Assembly: GCA_947685225.1 (NCBI GenBank)
Contig: CANTUV010000015.1
Coordinates: forward strand, 8,494,001-8,558,000
Length of the DNA: 64,000 bases
Source: Garcia nutans
Taxonomy: Eukaryota > Streptophyta > Magnoliopsida > Malpighiales > Euphorbiaceae
Direction of reading: 5' to 3'
Made by a program: the position numbers and the translations under genes
Shown: positions 44,256 through 54,291 of the stretch, one piece after another
How positions within the stretch are numbered: position 1 is the first letter of the stretch
Layout: each line of letters opens with the position of its first letter
The notes under the pieces: generated by a model
Databases searched by the model: none
The model's input: only the letters and a program-made list of their open reading frames with translations
What the model was told of the DNA's origin: nothing

Positions 44256-47200
44256 ACCTTGAATGGGAAAGAAAAGTTGAGTTCAACAAAGGGACAGTAA
44301 CATATCTTCCATAAAAAAAATTGCTACCATCATTCAAGGGGAGAAATGATGCTGAAGCTTACCTTGAATGGGAAAGAAAAGTTGAGTTAGTGTTTGATTG
44401 TCATAATTATAGTGAAATGAAGAAATTAAAATTGCAGCAGTTGAATTCACAGATTATGCACTAATTTGGTGGGATCAATTGATGATTTCCAACAGGAGAA
44501 ATGGAGAAAGAACCATCACTACTTGGGCTGAAATGAAAACTGTGATGAGAAAGAGATTTGTACCATCTTACTACTATAGGGAGCTTCACCAAAAATTACA
44601 GCAGTTAACTCAAGGGTCCATGTCAGTGGAGGATTACCATAAAGAGATGGAGATGATCATGAGTAGAACTAATATAGAGGAGGATCCAGAAATCACTATG
44701 GCTCGATTTTTGAGTGGGCTGAATAGAGAGATAGCTAACATAATTGAATTACATCATTATGTGGAGCTTGAAGATATGTTACACATGGGCATGAAAGTGG
44801 AGAAGCAACTGAAACTCAAGGGAGCAGCAAAGGGATTTTCTAATTCCAGCTCTAATTTCACTTCAAAATGGCTAAAGAAAGATGATAATCCTAAAGGGAA
44901 GGAGGCTGCCTGAAAAGGAAAGGAAAAACAAGTTCTAGCTGACCCTAAAGGTAACCCTAAAACATCTAACTCTAATCAAAAGCATAGTACCATCAAATGC
45001 TTTAGGTGTTTAGGAGTAAGGCATATAGCATCTCAATGTCCAAATAAGAAAATCATGTTAATACTAGATAATGGTGAAATTGATAGTGCTAGTGAACATG
45101 AAAGTGATGATAATAATGATAGCATGCCACCATTAGAGGAAATTGAACATATTATTGAATATCCTGCCCATGGTGAAACTTTGGTTATTAGAAGAGCTTT
45201 AAACATGCAAATTAAAGATGAAGAAAGTAATCAAAGAGAGAACATTTTCCATACTCGTTGCATTGTGAATGGAAAAGTGTGCAGCATGATCATTGATGGG
45301 GGTAGTTGTGCAAATGTTGCTAGTACGTTCATGGTCTTTATGAGTAGTTAGTTATGCCATTTGGTTTATCTAATGCACCTAGTACATTCATGAGATTAAT
45401 GAACCATGTTCTGCGTGCATATCTTGGTAAATTTGTTGTTGTATATTTTGATGACATACTCATTTATAGCAAATTAGTAGATGAGCATGTAGAACATATT
45501 AGGGTTATTCTTAATGTTTTGAGAAAGGAAGAATTATATGCCAACTTGAAAAAGTGCATGTTTTGTAGTGATAAAATCATATTCTTAGGTTTTATGGTTA
45601 GTGCACAAGGAATTGAGGTTGATGATGAAAAGGTAAAGGCAATAAGAGATTGGCCAGCACCTAAAACTGTGTGTGAGGTAAGAAGTTTTCATGGTTTGGC
45701 TAGTTTCTATAGAAGGGTTGTTAAAGATTTTAGTTCCATTGCTGCACCATTAAATGAATTGGTAAAAAAGATGTAAAGTTTAATTGGACTAAAATTCATG
45801 AAAGGGCATTCAATTTGTTGAAAGAAATGTTAACTAATGCTCCAATTCTTGCTTTACCAGATTTTGATAAGACCTTCGAATTAGAGTGTGATGCTTCAGG
45901 TGTGGGAAGAGGTGCTGTTTTGATGCAAGAAGGGAAACCAATTGCATATTTTAGTGAGAAGCTTCATGGTGCACAGTTAAATTATTCCACTTATGACAAG
46001 GAGTTGTATGCTTTGGTAAGAGCTTTACAAGTGTGGCAACATTACTTATTGCCTAAAGAGTTTGTTATTCATACATATCATGAATCATTAAAGCATCTAA
46101 AGGGGCAAACCAAGCTGAACCGAAGGCATGGAAAGTGGATAGAGTTCATTGAGCCATTTCCATATGTGATAAAGTATAAGCATGGCAAAGACAATATAGT
46201 AGCAGATACACTTTCAAGAACGTATTCCTTAATCTCAACTCTTAGTTCTAAGTTATTAGGCTTTGAGCAAATTAAGGATATATATGCCAATGATGTTGAC
46301 TTTGCAAAAGTTTATAAAGCATGTGAGCATTCTGCATTTCAGAAGTTTTATAGGCATGATGGCTACTTGTTTAAGGATGGAAGATTATGCATGCCTAGTT
46401 GCTCATTAAGGGAATTGCTTGTGCGTGAGGCATATAGTGGAGGACTCATGGGACATTTTGGGGTATTTAAGACTTTAGACATTCTGCATGAATATTTCTA
46501 TCGGCCAAACATGAGAAAGGATGTTGAAAGAATTTGTACAAAGTGCATTGCATGTAAACAAGCAAAATCTAAGTCTTTACCTCATGGGCTGTATACTCCT
46601 TTACCTATTCCTAATGCACCTTGGATTGACATATCTATGGACTTTGTTTTGGGGCTGCCTAGGACTAGAAAAGGAAAAGATAGCATATTTGTTATTGTTG
46701 ATAGATTCAGCAAAATGGCTCATTTCATTGCATGTCACAAAACTGATGATGCAACAAATATTGCAAATTTGTTCTTTGGGGAAGTAGTTCGGTTGCATGG
46801 CATTCCTAAAACAATTGTAAGTGATAGAGATGTGAAGTTCTTAAGTCATTTTTGGCGTGTTTTATGGAATAAGTTAGGTACTAAATTGTTGTTTTCTACA
46901 ACTTGTCATCTACAAACTGATGGACAAACAGAAGTGGTAAATAGGACTTTAGGATCTTTGTTACGTGCTGTTGTGGGTAAGAATTTGAAAACTTGGGAAG
47001 ATTGTTTGCCATTAGTGGAGTTTGCATATAATAGAAGCATACATTCTTCTACTGGTTATTCACCATTTGACATTGTTTATGGTTTTAATCCACTTACACC
47101 ACTTGATCTGTTTCCTTTGCCATTAAATGAAATAACTAACTTAGATGGTGAAAAGAAAGCGGAGTTGGTTAAGCAGATACATGATCAATCACAAGATCAC

Positions 47201-47270
47201 AAGTGGATCAATCACAAGATCACAATAAAAAAAACTCCAGCATATGTTCCAGCACTTCATTCAAAGGTGG
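44256..47270 (+). pseudogene. D-family gag-pol with two internal deletions (Dd)
   Basis: Begins mid-gag, with a filler copy of gag sequence at the junction. gag has a 1-nt loss near 44427, a TGA at 44911 and a knuckle (CFRCLGVRHIASQC, Gly to Arg). Protease stops at NVAST and is joined directly to the RT palm (45330-45352), losing half the protease and the RT fingers. RT keeps VVYFDDILIYS (about 45436-45468). A frameshift lies near 45770. RNase H has ECDASG, but its later Asp is changed (HTYHESL instead of HTDHESL, about 46069-46089). Integrase has the HHCC finger and DDE residues (SMDFVLG, VSDRD, QTEVVNR). It then breaks at KQIHDQ (about 47183) and fuses to D LTR sequence. Dead copy. Confidence 0.9.
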
Positions 47271-47394
47271 ATTAATGAAGAGGGAGACCAACTTGTAGTG
47301 AATATGATGGATCATGAAGAGGAAGTCAGAAACTCACCAACAAGCATGAAGAATCTGCCCATAAGTATGGTGATGGGCATTAGCACAAATTTAA

Positions 47395-48135
47395 TGATAT
47401 GTCCGAGGGTCTGGAGGGTTATGGATCAAGTTCGAAAAAAGGTGGTGGTGAGCCCATGTTTGATCCAAATAAAGGAAATGGGTGTGCCTTTGCTGACAGC
47501 TTAAGCTTTTGGCAGAAATGGTTAGCGTTCTTTCGGTTAAGCATGCTGGTGCAGGGTCAGTACCAGGATGAGTGACCTTCTGGGAAGTGCTTGGCCTAGC
47601 CGTGTTGGTGCAGGGTCAGTACCAGGAGGGGTGACCTTCTGGGAAGTGCTTGGCCCAGCCGTGCTTGTGCAGGGTCAGTACCAGAATGGGTGTCCACCTG
47701 GGAAGTGCTTGGTCCGGCCGCATCATTTGGTAACAGAGCCTATTTATCGGGTCTGGTCCCACTGCTCCAAGTTAGAGGACGAACCTCCTTAAAGAGGGAG
47801 GGAATGATATGTCCGAGGGTCTGGAGGGTTGTGGATCAGGTTCGACAAAAGGTGGCGGTGAGCCCATGTTTGATCCAAATAAAGAAAATGGGTGCGCCTT
47901 TGCTGACAGCTTAAGTTTTTGGTAGAAATGGTTAGCGTTCTTCAGGTTAAGCGTGCTGGTGCAGGGTCAGTACCAGGATGGGTGACCTTCTGGGAAGTGC
48001 TTGGCCTAGCCGTGTTGGTGCAGGGTCAGTACCAGGAGGGGTGAACTTCTGGGAAGTGCTTGGCCCAGCCGTGCTTGTGTAGGGTCAGTACCAGAATGGG
48101 TGTCCACCTGAGAAGTGATTGGCCCTGCCGCATCA
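47395..48135 (+). mobile_element. Cassandra-type miniature LTR element C2
   Basis: 741 bp: two 331-bp LTRs (47395-47725 and 47805-48135) around a 79-bp interior that holds only a PBS variant (TGGTAACAGAGCC, about 47728) and a purine tract (AAAGAGGGAGGGAA, about 47791-47804). It is non-coding. Each LTR has a 5S rRNA-like domain, including GTTAAGCGTGCTGG and CCAGGATGGGTGACC, with its 3' half present three times at a 59-bp spacing. No target duplication; the host LTR has a gap here. Confidence 0.85.
47545..47721 (+). repeat. Triplicated 5S rRNA-like 3' half in the C2 5' LTR
   Basis: Three 59-bp units start at 47545, 47604 and 47663. Each has GGTGCAGGGTCAGTACCAG, then GGGTGACCTTCTGGGAAGTG or a variant. 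These correspond to the plant 5S rRNA stretch with the RNA polymerase III C-box. The other LTR repeats the pattern at about 47955-48131. The unit nearest the LTR end is the most altered. Confidence 0.85.
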
Positions 48136-48176
48136 GGGGTTCTAGATGTAATATTTGATCCATGGGTTCCACATCA

Positions 48177-49412
48177 GTAGTTAAGGAATATTGATTCTTG
48201 AATCCATCATAATCACACGTCGATCATATTGCCAAGGTCTCCCTAACAAAACATGACCAGCATACATGAGAACCGCATCACAAAACACCTCATCCTTATA
48301 TCCCCGAATGGAAAAAGAAATTAGCACTTGCAATTTGTAAGGCTTTTGAAGTTTTTTAGTTGGTAATTTCAGTTTCTCCATAAGCAAAGTACTATCAACA
48401 TTAGTATAACTTCCACTGTCAACAATCATATTACACAACTTATTAGCAATTAAGCAATGAGTATGGAATAAATTCTCACACTGTTCTCTATGTTCTTCAT
48501 GTTTACATTGCAAATTAAGTATGCGTTGCATTACTAACGCATCACCCTTAGCACATTCAATATCATTTACATCTTCTAAAGGAGGCATGTCATCATTTTC
48601 ATCATCATTTTCATTTTGACTTTCATATTCAATAGCCCCATCCCTCATGGTCATTACCCTTTTATTAGGACATTCACATGTCATATGACCATATCCTAGG
48701 CACTTAAAACATTTAATTCCTCTAGATTGATTCTCACCTTTACCCTTACTGCCTTTGAAGTTCTTTTGTCTCCTCGGGGTTACATCTATAGAATGGGAGA
48801 TTAAGAATTTGTGCTCCCGAAATGAAATCAATTTGAGGTTCAATGCCTCTTATAGGTGGTAATTGTTGAGGCAACTCTTTAGGAAAAACATCCTCATATT
48901 CCTACAATAAAGAAATAACAATACTAGGCATAGAATAATAAGTTAGCTTCACTAAAGTATATCTCTTATACCTAAGTACAATTAAACACTTTTGACTCTT
49001 ATAAGCAATCCTCACATCCTTTTCCTTTGTATAGAAACTATTTCTTTTTATTTTTCCATTCTCATTTAGTCCTATTAACTGTTTTTCTTTTGTAGCCTCC
49101 TTTCCCATTATTTTTTCTCTCTCTCTACCTCACTCTTTTCTCTCTCTATTTTTTTTCTCTTTTATCTCTGCATCAAATCTCTTCTTTTTATCTCTTTAAC
49201 TTTTTCTGCCTCCCTCTGCATCTCCTCTTTCATACTCTTTGATAGCTTTATTTGGTCTTCATAGACCTCACTGGGAGTTATAGGAGCCATATAATACGTT
49301 GATCCACCATCATGAATGAGTATCTATTTATATATCCATCATGCACCAGCTTTCTATCATATTGCCATGGCATCCCAAGAAGTAAATGGCCTGCATGCAT
49401 AGGTATAACATC
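48177..49412 (-). pseudogene. Rearranged gypsy fragment G: protease-RT start joined to gag knuckle-protease
   Basis: On the minus strand it reads from the right: the end of protease (HAGHLLLGMPWQYD), a charged linker with stops, the RT lead-in (PPIRGIEPQIDF, YRCNPEETKELQRQ), then at about 48775 an abrupt switch to a gag zinc knuckle (CFKCLGYGHMTCEC, about 48690-48730). An acidic spacer and protease follow (IVDSGSYTN, about 48410-48435; HVLLGRPWQYDRR, about 48215-48255). The switch lies in CTTCAAAGGCAG, which fits both the pol and the gag reading. The normal order is knuckle, protease, RT, so this is the join of a head-to-tail partial duplication. The last 220 codons are open. Truncated by D sequence on both sides. 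Confidence 0.82.
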
Positions 49413-49791
49413 TGATGCGGAACTCATGGATTAAATATTACATCTAGAACCCCACATACACATCTAGCATAGAATCTTAGAACTCAAAAAAAATCCTCCC
49501 TATCAAACCCACAACTAACCTGTAATTGAGAACTTGGGTGATTGGGATGAAGAAATAAATTGATTTAAATACCACAAGTCAGACTTGATAAGTTAGAACC
49601 AATTCTTCATGCAACAAGATAAGAAGAAAACCTCTCAAACTTGAAAACACATCAATTACATTCAACATAAATTGGAAATTCGTACCAGCCCCCTTGAGTT
49701 CTTTTTCTCCTCCCTATATAGTTGGAAAAGAAGAACTAATGGTTTAAAAGTCTAGGTTTACATGTATCTAGTCACAATAGCATTAATTATT
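49413..49791 (-). repeat. Reverse D LTR fragment
   Basis: 379 bp of D LTR in reverse (TGATGCGGAACTCATGG...) inserted in G and cut at 49791 by a forward D LTR. No continuation is seen downstream. Confidence 0.82.
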
Positions 49792-50560
49792 TGATGAGAA
49801 AACTATAAGCAAGCTTGATGAATCTACACAAGACAAGAAATATGTTGATGATATCATCATGCCTAGTGGAACAATCACAAGATCACAATCAAAGAAACTC
49901 CAGCATGTGTTCCAACGCTTCATTCAAAGGTGGATTAATGAAGAGGGAGACCAACTTGTGCTGAATATGATGGATCATGAAGAGGAAGTCAGAAACTCAC
50001 CAAGAAGCATGAAGAATCTGCCCATAAGTATGGTGATGGGCATTAGCACGAATTTGGAATATAATATTGATGTGGTTTAGTGCTAGTGTGACTAGACACA
50101 TGTGAACCAACACCAAAATACATGTAGAATCTGCCCATCAATGTTGTCAGAATTATGGGCAGTAATTTAGACTATATTATTGATGTGGATGAATAATTAA
50201 TGCTATTGTGACTAGATACATGTAAACCTAGACTTTTAAGCCATTATTTCTTCTTTTCCAACTATATAGGGAGGGGAAAAAGAACTCAAGGGGGCTACTA
50301 CGAATTTCCAGTTTATGCTGAATGTAATTGATGTGTTTTCAAGTTTGAGAGGTTTTCTTCTTATTCTTGTTGCATGAAGAATTGGCTCTAACTTATCAAG
50401 TCTGTAAATCAATTCATTTCTTCATCCCAATCACCTAAGTTCTCAATTACAGGTTAGTTGTGGGTTTGGTAGGGAGGATTTATTTTTGAGTTCTAAGATT
50501 CAATGCTAGATGTGTATGTGGGGTTCTAGATGTAATATTTGATCCATGGGTTCCGTATCA
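49792..50560 (+). repeat. 5' LTR of D copy De, full length
   Basis: 769 bp, TGATGAGAAAAC...GGTTCCGTATCA, the only uninterrupted D LTR here. It encodes the C-terminal MPSGTITRSQSKK frame (49859-50080). The TATA-like box is at 50262-50269. A mutated PBS (TGGTATCAAAGC, 50563) follows. Confidence 0.9.
50262..50269 (+). promoter_or_regulatory. TATA-like box of the D LTR
   Basis: CTATATAG followed by GGAGGGG, kept in the D LTR copies at about 12723, 15463, 62098 and 63600. Its position, about 300 bp before the LTR end, suits a retrotransposon promoter. Confidence 0.6.
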
Positions 50561-51494
50561 TTTGGTATCAAAGCTTTGGCTTGAAGATAAGTCTTTAGGT
50601 ATCTTTTATGTTTTAATTATCTAAAAAAAAAAGAATCAGATTCAGTTTCTATGTCTCTTCATTTTCTATTCTTGTTGCACCTTGTTCTTGTTCTTCAAAT
50701 CTGTGGATTTTTGTTTATCTTTTCAATTTCTATCCTTGTTTACTGAAAGTTCAACAAAAAAAGAAGAAGGAAAAGATCAAAATAAAAAACAAAAAAAAAA
50801 AGAGAGAATCGGATTCAACTTCCTCAACATAAAAGAAAAAAAATTCGCACCTGTTTCTGTCTAATATTTTTCTACACAAGTGTTTGAGATGTTTTGCATA
50901 TTTATACCATTAACAGCTTGCTACCTTATTATATTTGATGAAATTTCATCAGCTCCTCATTATGCATCCATTTAGCATTTAAAATCTGATATTTAGAGCA
51001 TAGCTTGCATTGGGAATAGATTTAGGTTGCATATTTAGATTACTCATTGGAGTGATTTGAATTCTATTTTTCAATATCCAGAATTATTTTTCTTTGTATT
51101 CTTAGTTTCATTCTTTCATATACCTCTTGTTTCTTGTATGCATTAAGTAGCTAATTCTCAATCATAGTTACTTTGGTTTGATTAACACAAATACTTTTTG
51201 CTTCTTGTGTTAACTTTCAGTTCTTGTTGTTTAAATTAAATTGCTTCTAGAATTGCTGAAGTCATTTTGTTCATTAGGTTACTTATAGAGTCTTTTAAAA
51301 AAAAACTTGTTTTACTTTATTTAAGTGGATTCAGTTCTGAAATTCAACTTGATAAAAGAGGAATTGAGAGGTAACAAGGACCACGTTTTGATTGTAATAC
51401 AAGGGGAGTAACAATATGATCTTGAGTGAAATACGTAAGGGAGTGTGGTGAGAAAATTTTTCTTTACTAACATTTTCTTACAGGTTCCTATACC
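50561..51494 (+). other. Leader of De with a possible intron
   Basis: Non-coding leader closely matching 24238-25170. Donor-like GAGAG|GTAACAAGG (GT at 51371) and acceptor TTTTCTTACAG ending 51483 delimit 113 nt. Confidence 0.65.
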
Positions 51495-52404
51495 ATGTCA
51501 AATTCTGAAGGTGAAAAATGTGATATGACCATGAATGACACAGCCTTAATGTTAGAGGCAATGCAAAGAAAATTTGAAAGGTTTGATTGGGTCATAAATA
51601 ACATGAGAAGTGATGTACACAGCATAATACAAAGGCAACAAAATAATACTAATCGAAGGGGGCAGAATAAAGGGAGAGGAAACATGATGAATGATGATGA
51701 GGTAGAAAGGGAAGATGATGAAGAATGTGAGGAATCAATTGCCCAAAGAAGACCTCAACAAAGGGACAGCAACATATCTTCAATAAAAATGAAGATACCA
51801 TCATTCAAGCTGAGAAATGATGCTGAAGCTTACCTTGAATGGGAAAGAAAAGTTGAGTCAGTGTTTGATTGTCATAATTATAGTGAAATGAAGAAAGTTA
51901 AGTTGAATTCACAGATTATGCACTAATTTGGTGGGATCAATTGATGATTTCCAAGAGAAGAAATGGAAAAAGAATCATCGCTACTTAGGCTGAAATGAAA
52001 ACTGTGATGAGAAAGAGATTTGTACCATCTTACTACTATAAGAAGCTTCACCAAAAATTACAGCGGTTAACTCAAGAATCCATGTCAGTGGAGGATTATC
52101 ATAAAGAGATGGAGATGATCATGAGTAGAACTAATATAGAGGAGGATTCATAAATCACTATGGCTCAATTTTTGAGTGGGCTAAATAGAGAGATTGCGAA
52201 CATAATCGAATTACATCATTATGTGGAGCTTGAAGATATGGTACACATGGCCATGAAAATGGAGAAGCAACTGAAACTCAAGGGAGCAGCAAAGGGATTT
52301 TCTAATTCCAGCTCTAGTTTCACTTCAAAATGGCCAAAGAAAGATGATAATCCTAAAGGGAAGGAGGCTGCCTGGAAAGGAAAGAAAAAACAAGTTCCAG
52401 CTGA
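51495..52404 (+). pseudogene. D-family gag (De), interrupted by A-full
   Basis: ATG 51495 (MSNSEGEKCD). An 11-nt deletion near 51901 shifts the frame before WWDQL; TAG lies near 51987 (from TGG) and TAA near 52151. It ends at KKKQVPAD, before the zinc knuckle, where the A-full LTR begins at 52405. The rest of this copy is not present after A-full. Confidence 0.88.
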
Positions 52405-52784
52405 TGATGTAAACCAGCATGGCAAGGATCCTTTGGTGCTACAACAAGGACCATTGACAAGGAATAAAGCAAGGAAGTATGGTGTCACTATTGGATTGCA
52501 TGTTCAAGACTTTGTTACAAGGGAGGTGACTGAATTAGCAATAAACAAGTGCAGTATGGAGCTGGAAGACCAACAAAGGCTGATTGTGATGCTGAATGTT
52601 TATATGGAAGATAAGGCTTTAAAAATGGGCTAGAGGAGCAAGAAAGGAGTAAGGAAGGCAGCCCACATGCAAGCACATGGGCCTTGGACGAAATTAGGTT
52701 TTTGGGACCACTTTTGTCACATGGGCAGCCTATTCTTTCATGCACATGGGCTGTGTTCACACCCATGCACATGGGATGTGGTTC

Positions 52785-52934
52785 CCTTCTTTCCTTAGTT
52801 GGTTAGGATGATATTTTCCTTATTTGACAAGGATCCTTCTTTCCTTAGTTGGCTAGGATGATATTTTCCTTATTTGACAAGGATCCTTCTTTCCTTAGTT
52901 GGTTAGGATGATATTCTCCTTATTTGACAAGGAT
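52785..52934. repeat. Three 50-bp tandem units in the A-full LTR
   Basis: Units start CCTTCTTTCCTTAGTTGG at 52785, 52835 and 52885. Each contains TCCTTATTTGACAAGGA with 5-bp inverted arms. The same triplet is at 61374-61523 in the 3' LTR. It occupies the same place as the palindromic array of the A LTR but has a different unit. Confidence 0.9.
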
Positions 52935-52999
52935 TTTGACTTTGTAATTTTCCTTTTTTCACTAGGGTTAGGATAGTTACGAATTTTAATTTGTTTTTC

Positions 53000-53007
53000 T
53001 ATAAATA
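53000..53007 (+). promoter_or_regulatory. TATA box of the A-full 5' LTR
   Basis: TATAAATA followed by GGGCC, a near-ideal plant TATA box; repeated at 61589-61596 in the 3' LTR. Transcription would start about 25-30 bases further on. Confidence 0.75.
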
Positions 53008-53316
53008 GGGCCTTATTTTCTTGTAAGAGAAACTTTTGACAAAATTATATTCAGATTGCTTTTTATGCAAATTTCGGCCATCTTTGAGAGAGTGAGAGAT
53101 TTTGCTTCTTTCAATGATTGCATCACGAATCAGACTAACTTATCAATTTCGATTGTGGCATTCTTCTGATCCGTCCTTTCAAATCCTTTCGTCATTAGTG
53201 TTCTTGCTTCGCTAAGCATTGGGTGCTATAGAGGGTGGTTTATCCTTGTTCTTGGATTCCTATATCGAAGCGTGCGTTGGGGTTTGAGGCCTTCATTGCC
53301 ATAGGGTTCCGCATCA

Positions 53317-54291
53317 TTTGGTATCAGAGCCAATTACAGGTAAATCTTTATCTATCTGTCTTTCTAGGGCTTGTTTTTATTTCCGTTAGAGTCTTCATTT
53401 GTTCAATTCGTTTTTTTAGGGTTCTTTTATTTTATTCAAAATTTCTTCTTTCCCCATACCCAATTCGTTTGTGTCCCCTTTTCATCATAGTCCAAATCAT
53501 TTTTCACCTACTTCACCATAGTCAATTCGTTTTCAATTTTTAAAGTATACGGATCTTTCCGTTTGAGTTTGCAATAATTCATGTGCTGTTTAAGCTTCTA
53601 TTTCTTGATTTTCGTTTAGTATTTTGGGGGGTGATCTAGAGATAGTGATCTATCCCTAAAAAAAAAAGAGTACAAAAGTACTCCAACAAAAATTTTTCTG
53701 TTTCTTAGTAATTAAAGGTTCCGTGGTTGGTTTGAAGTGGGTTAGAAGCAATCAAAATTTTTAGGCCACAAAATTTCCATTTTTTTTGGGGGCTATTTTT
53801 TTTTTGTTCGAATTGTGGGGGCTGCCATTGCAAAGGGGAATTCGAAATTCTCTTTAGTTTAGGAAGACTTGACACTAGCTTTCTTGGGTAGAATCAATAG
53901 GTCCATAAATAAGCTTGCTAAAGGTGGGTTGGTTTTGATACATCTTGGCCAGAATTGTCATATTTTTACCTCTTTGTTTCTAATTCTTGATTGAGCTACC
54001 GTTTTTTGGATTCCGTTACGTTGCTGGACTGTTATTTGCTTGTTCCAACACTCTGGTTTATGATAATAGTGTGACACAAATTTCCTTGTGTCGCCTCCAA
54101 ATCGTCGAGTTTCTTTTCTAGGTGTCTAGGAATTAGGTTTCTAGCTTCCTTGAACGTGCTTGGCAGATTGATTTGTGAGCCTCGATTCTGAAGTGCAATC
54201 GAAGAATCAGCAAAGGTGAGGTAAGAGCGAAACACTTTGAGTGAATTTTGTTTATTACTAATCTTTTCTTTGTGAGTTTGTGTTTGTGATC
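53317..54291 (+). other. PBS and leader of A-full
   Basis: PBS at 53319-53331. The leader of about 960 bp contains a perfect hairpin GAGTACAAAAGTACTC (53668-53683) after an A-run. It also has a CAAAATTTTT/CACAAAATTTCC block and a GGGGGCT motif, both seen in R leaders, and a GAG|GTAAGAG donor-like site near 54220. No real ORF before the gag ATG at 54292. Confidence 0.8.

Larger units (their letters stand above)
47201..48176 (+). repeat. D LTR of Dd, deleted and carrying Cassandra C2
   Basis: The LTR lacks its first 70 or so bases and, at the Cassandra insertion, about 470 bp of its middle (CACAAATTTA joins Cassandra, then GGGGTTCTAGATG resumes). It ends TTCCACATCA at 48176. A 16-bp ATCAATCACAAGATCA string is duplicated at the entry junction (47184-47223). 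Confidence 0.82.
52405..53316 (+). repeat. 5' LTR of A-full
   Basis: 912 bp, TGATGTAAACCAGC...GGTTCCGCATCA. It holds a 3 x 50 bp minisatellite and a clear TATA box. Confidence 0.93.

Noticed and set aside
47479..48135. A functional 5S rRNA gene cluster
   Set aside because: The units are incomplete, diverged and lie inside LTRs with TG...CA ends, PBS and PPT; they are 5S-derived parts of a retroelement.
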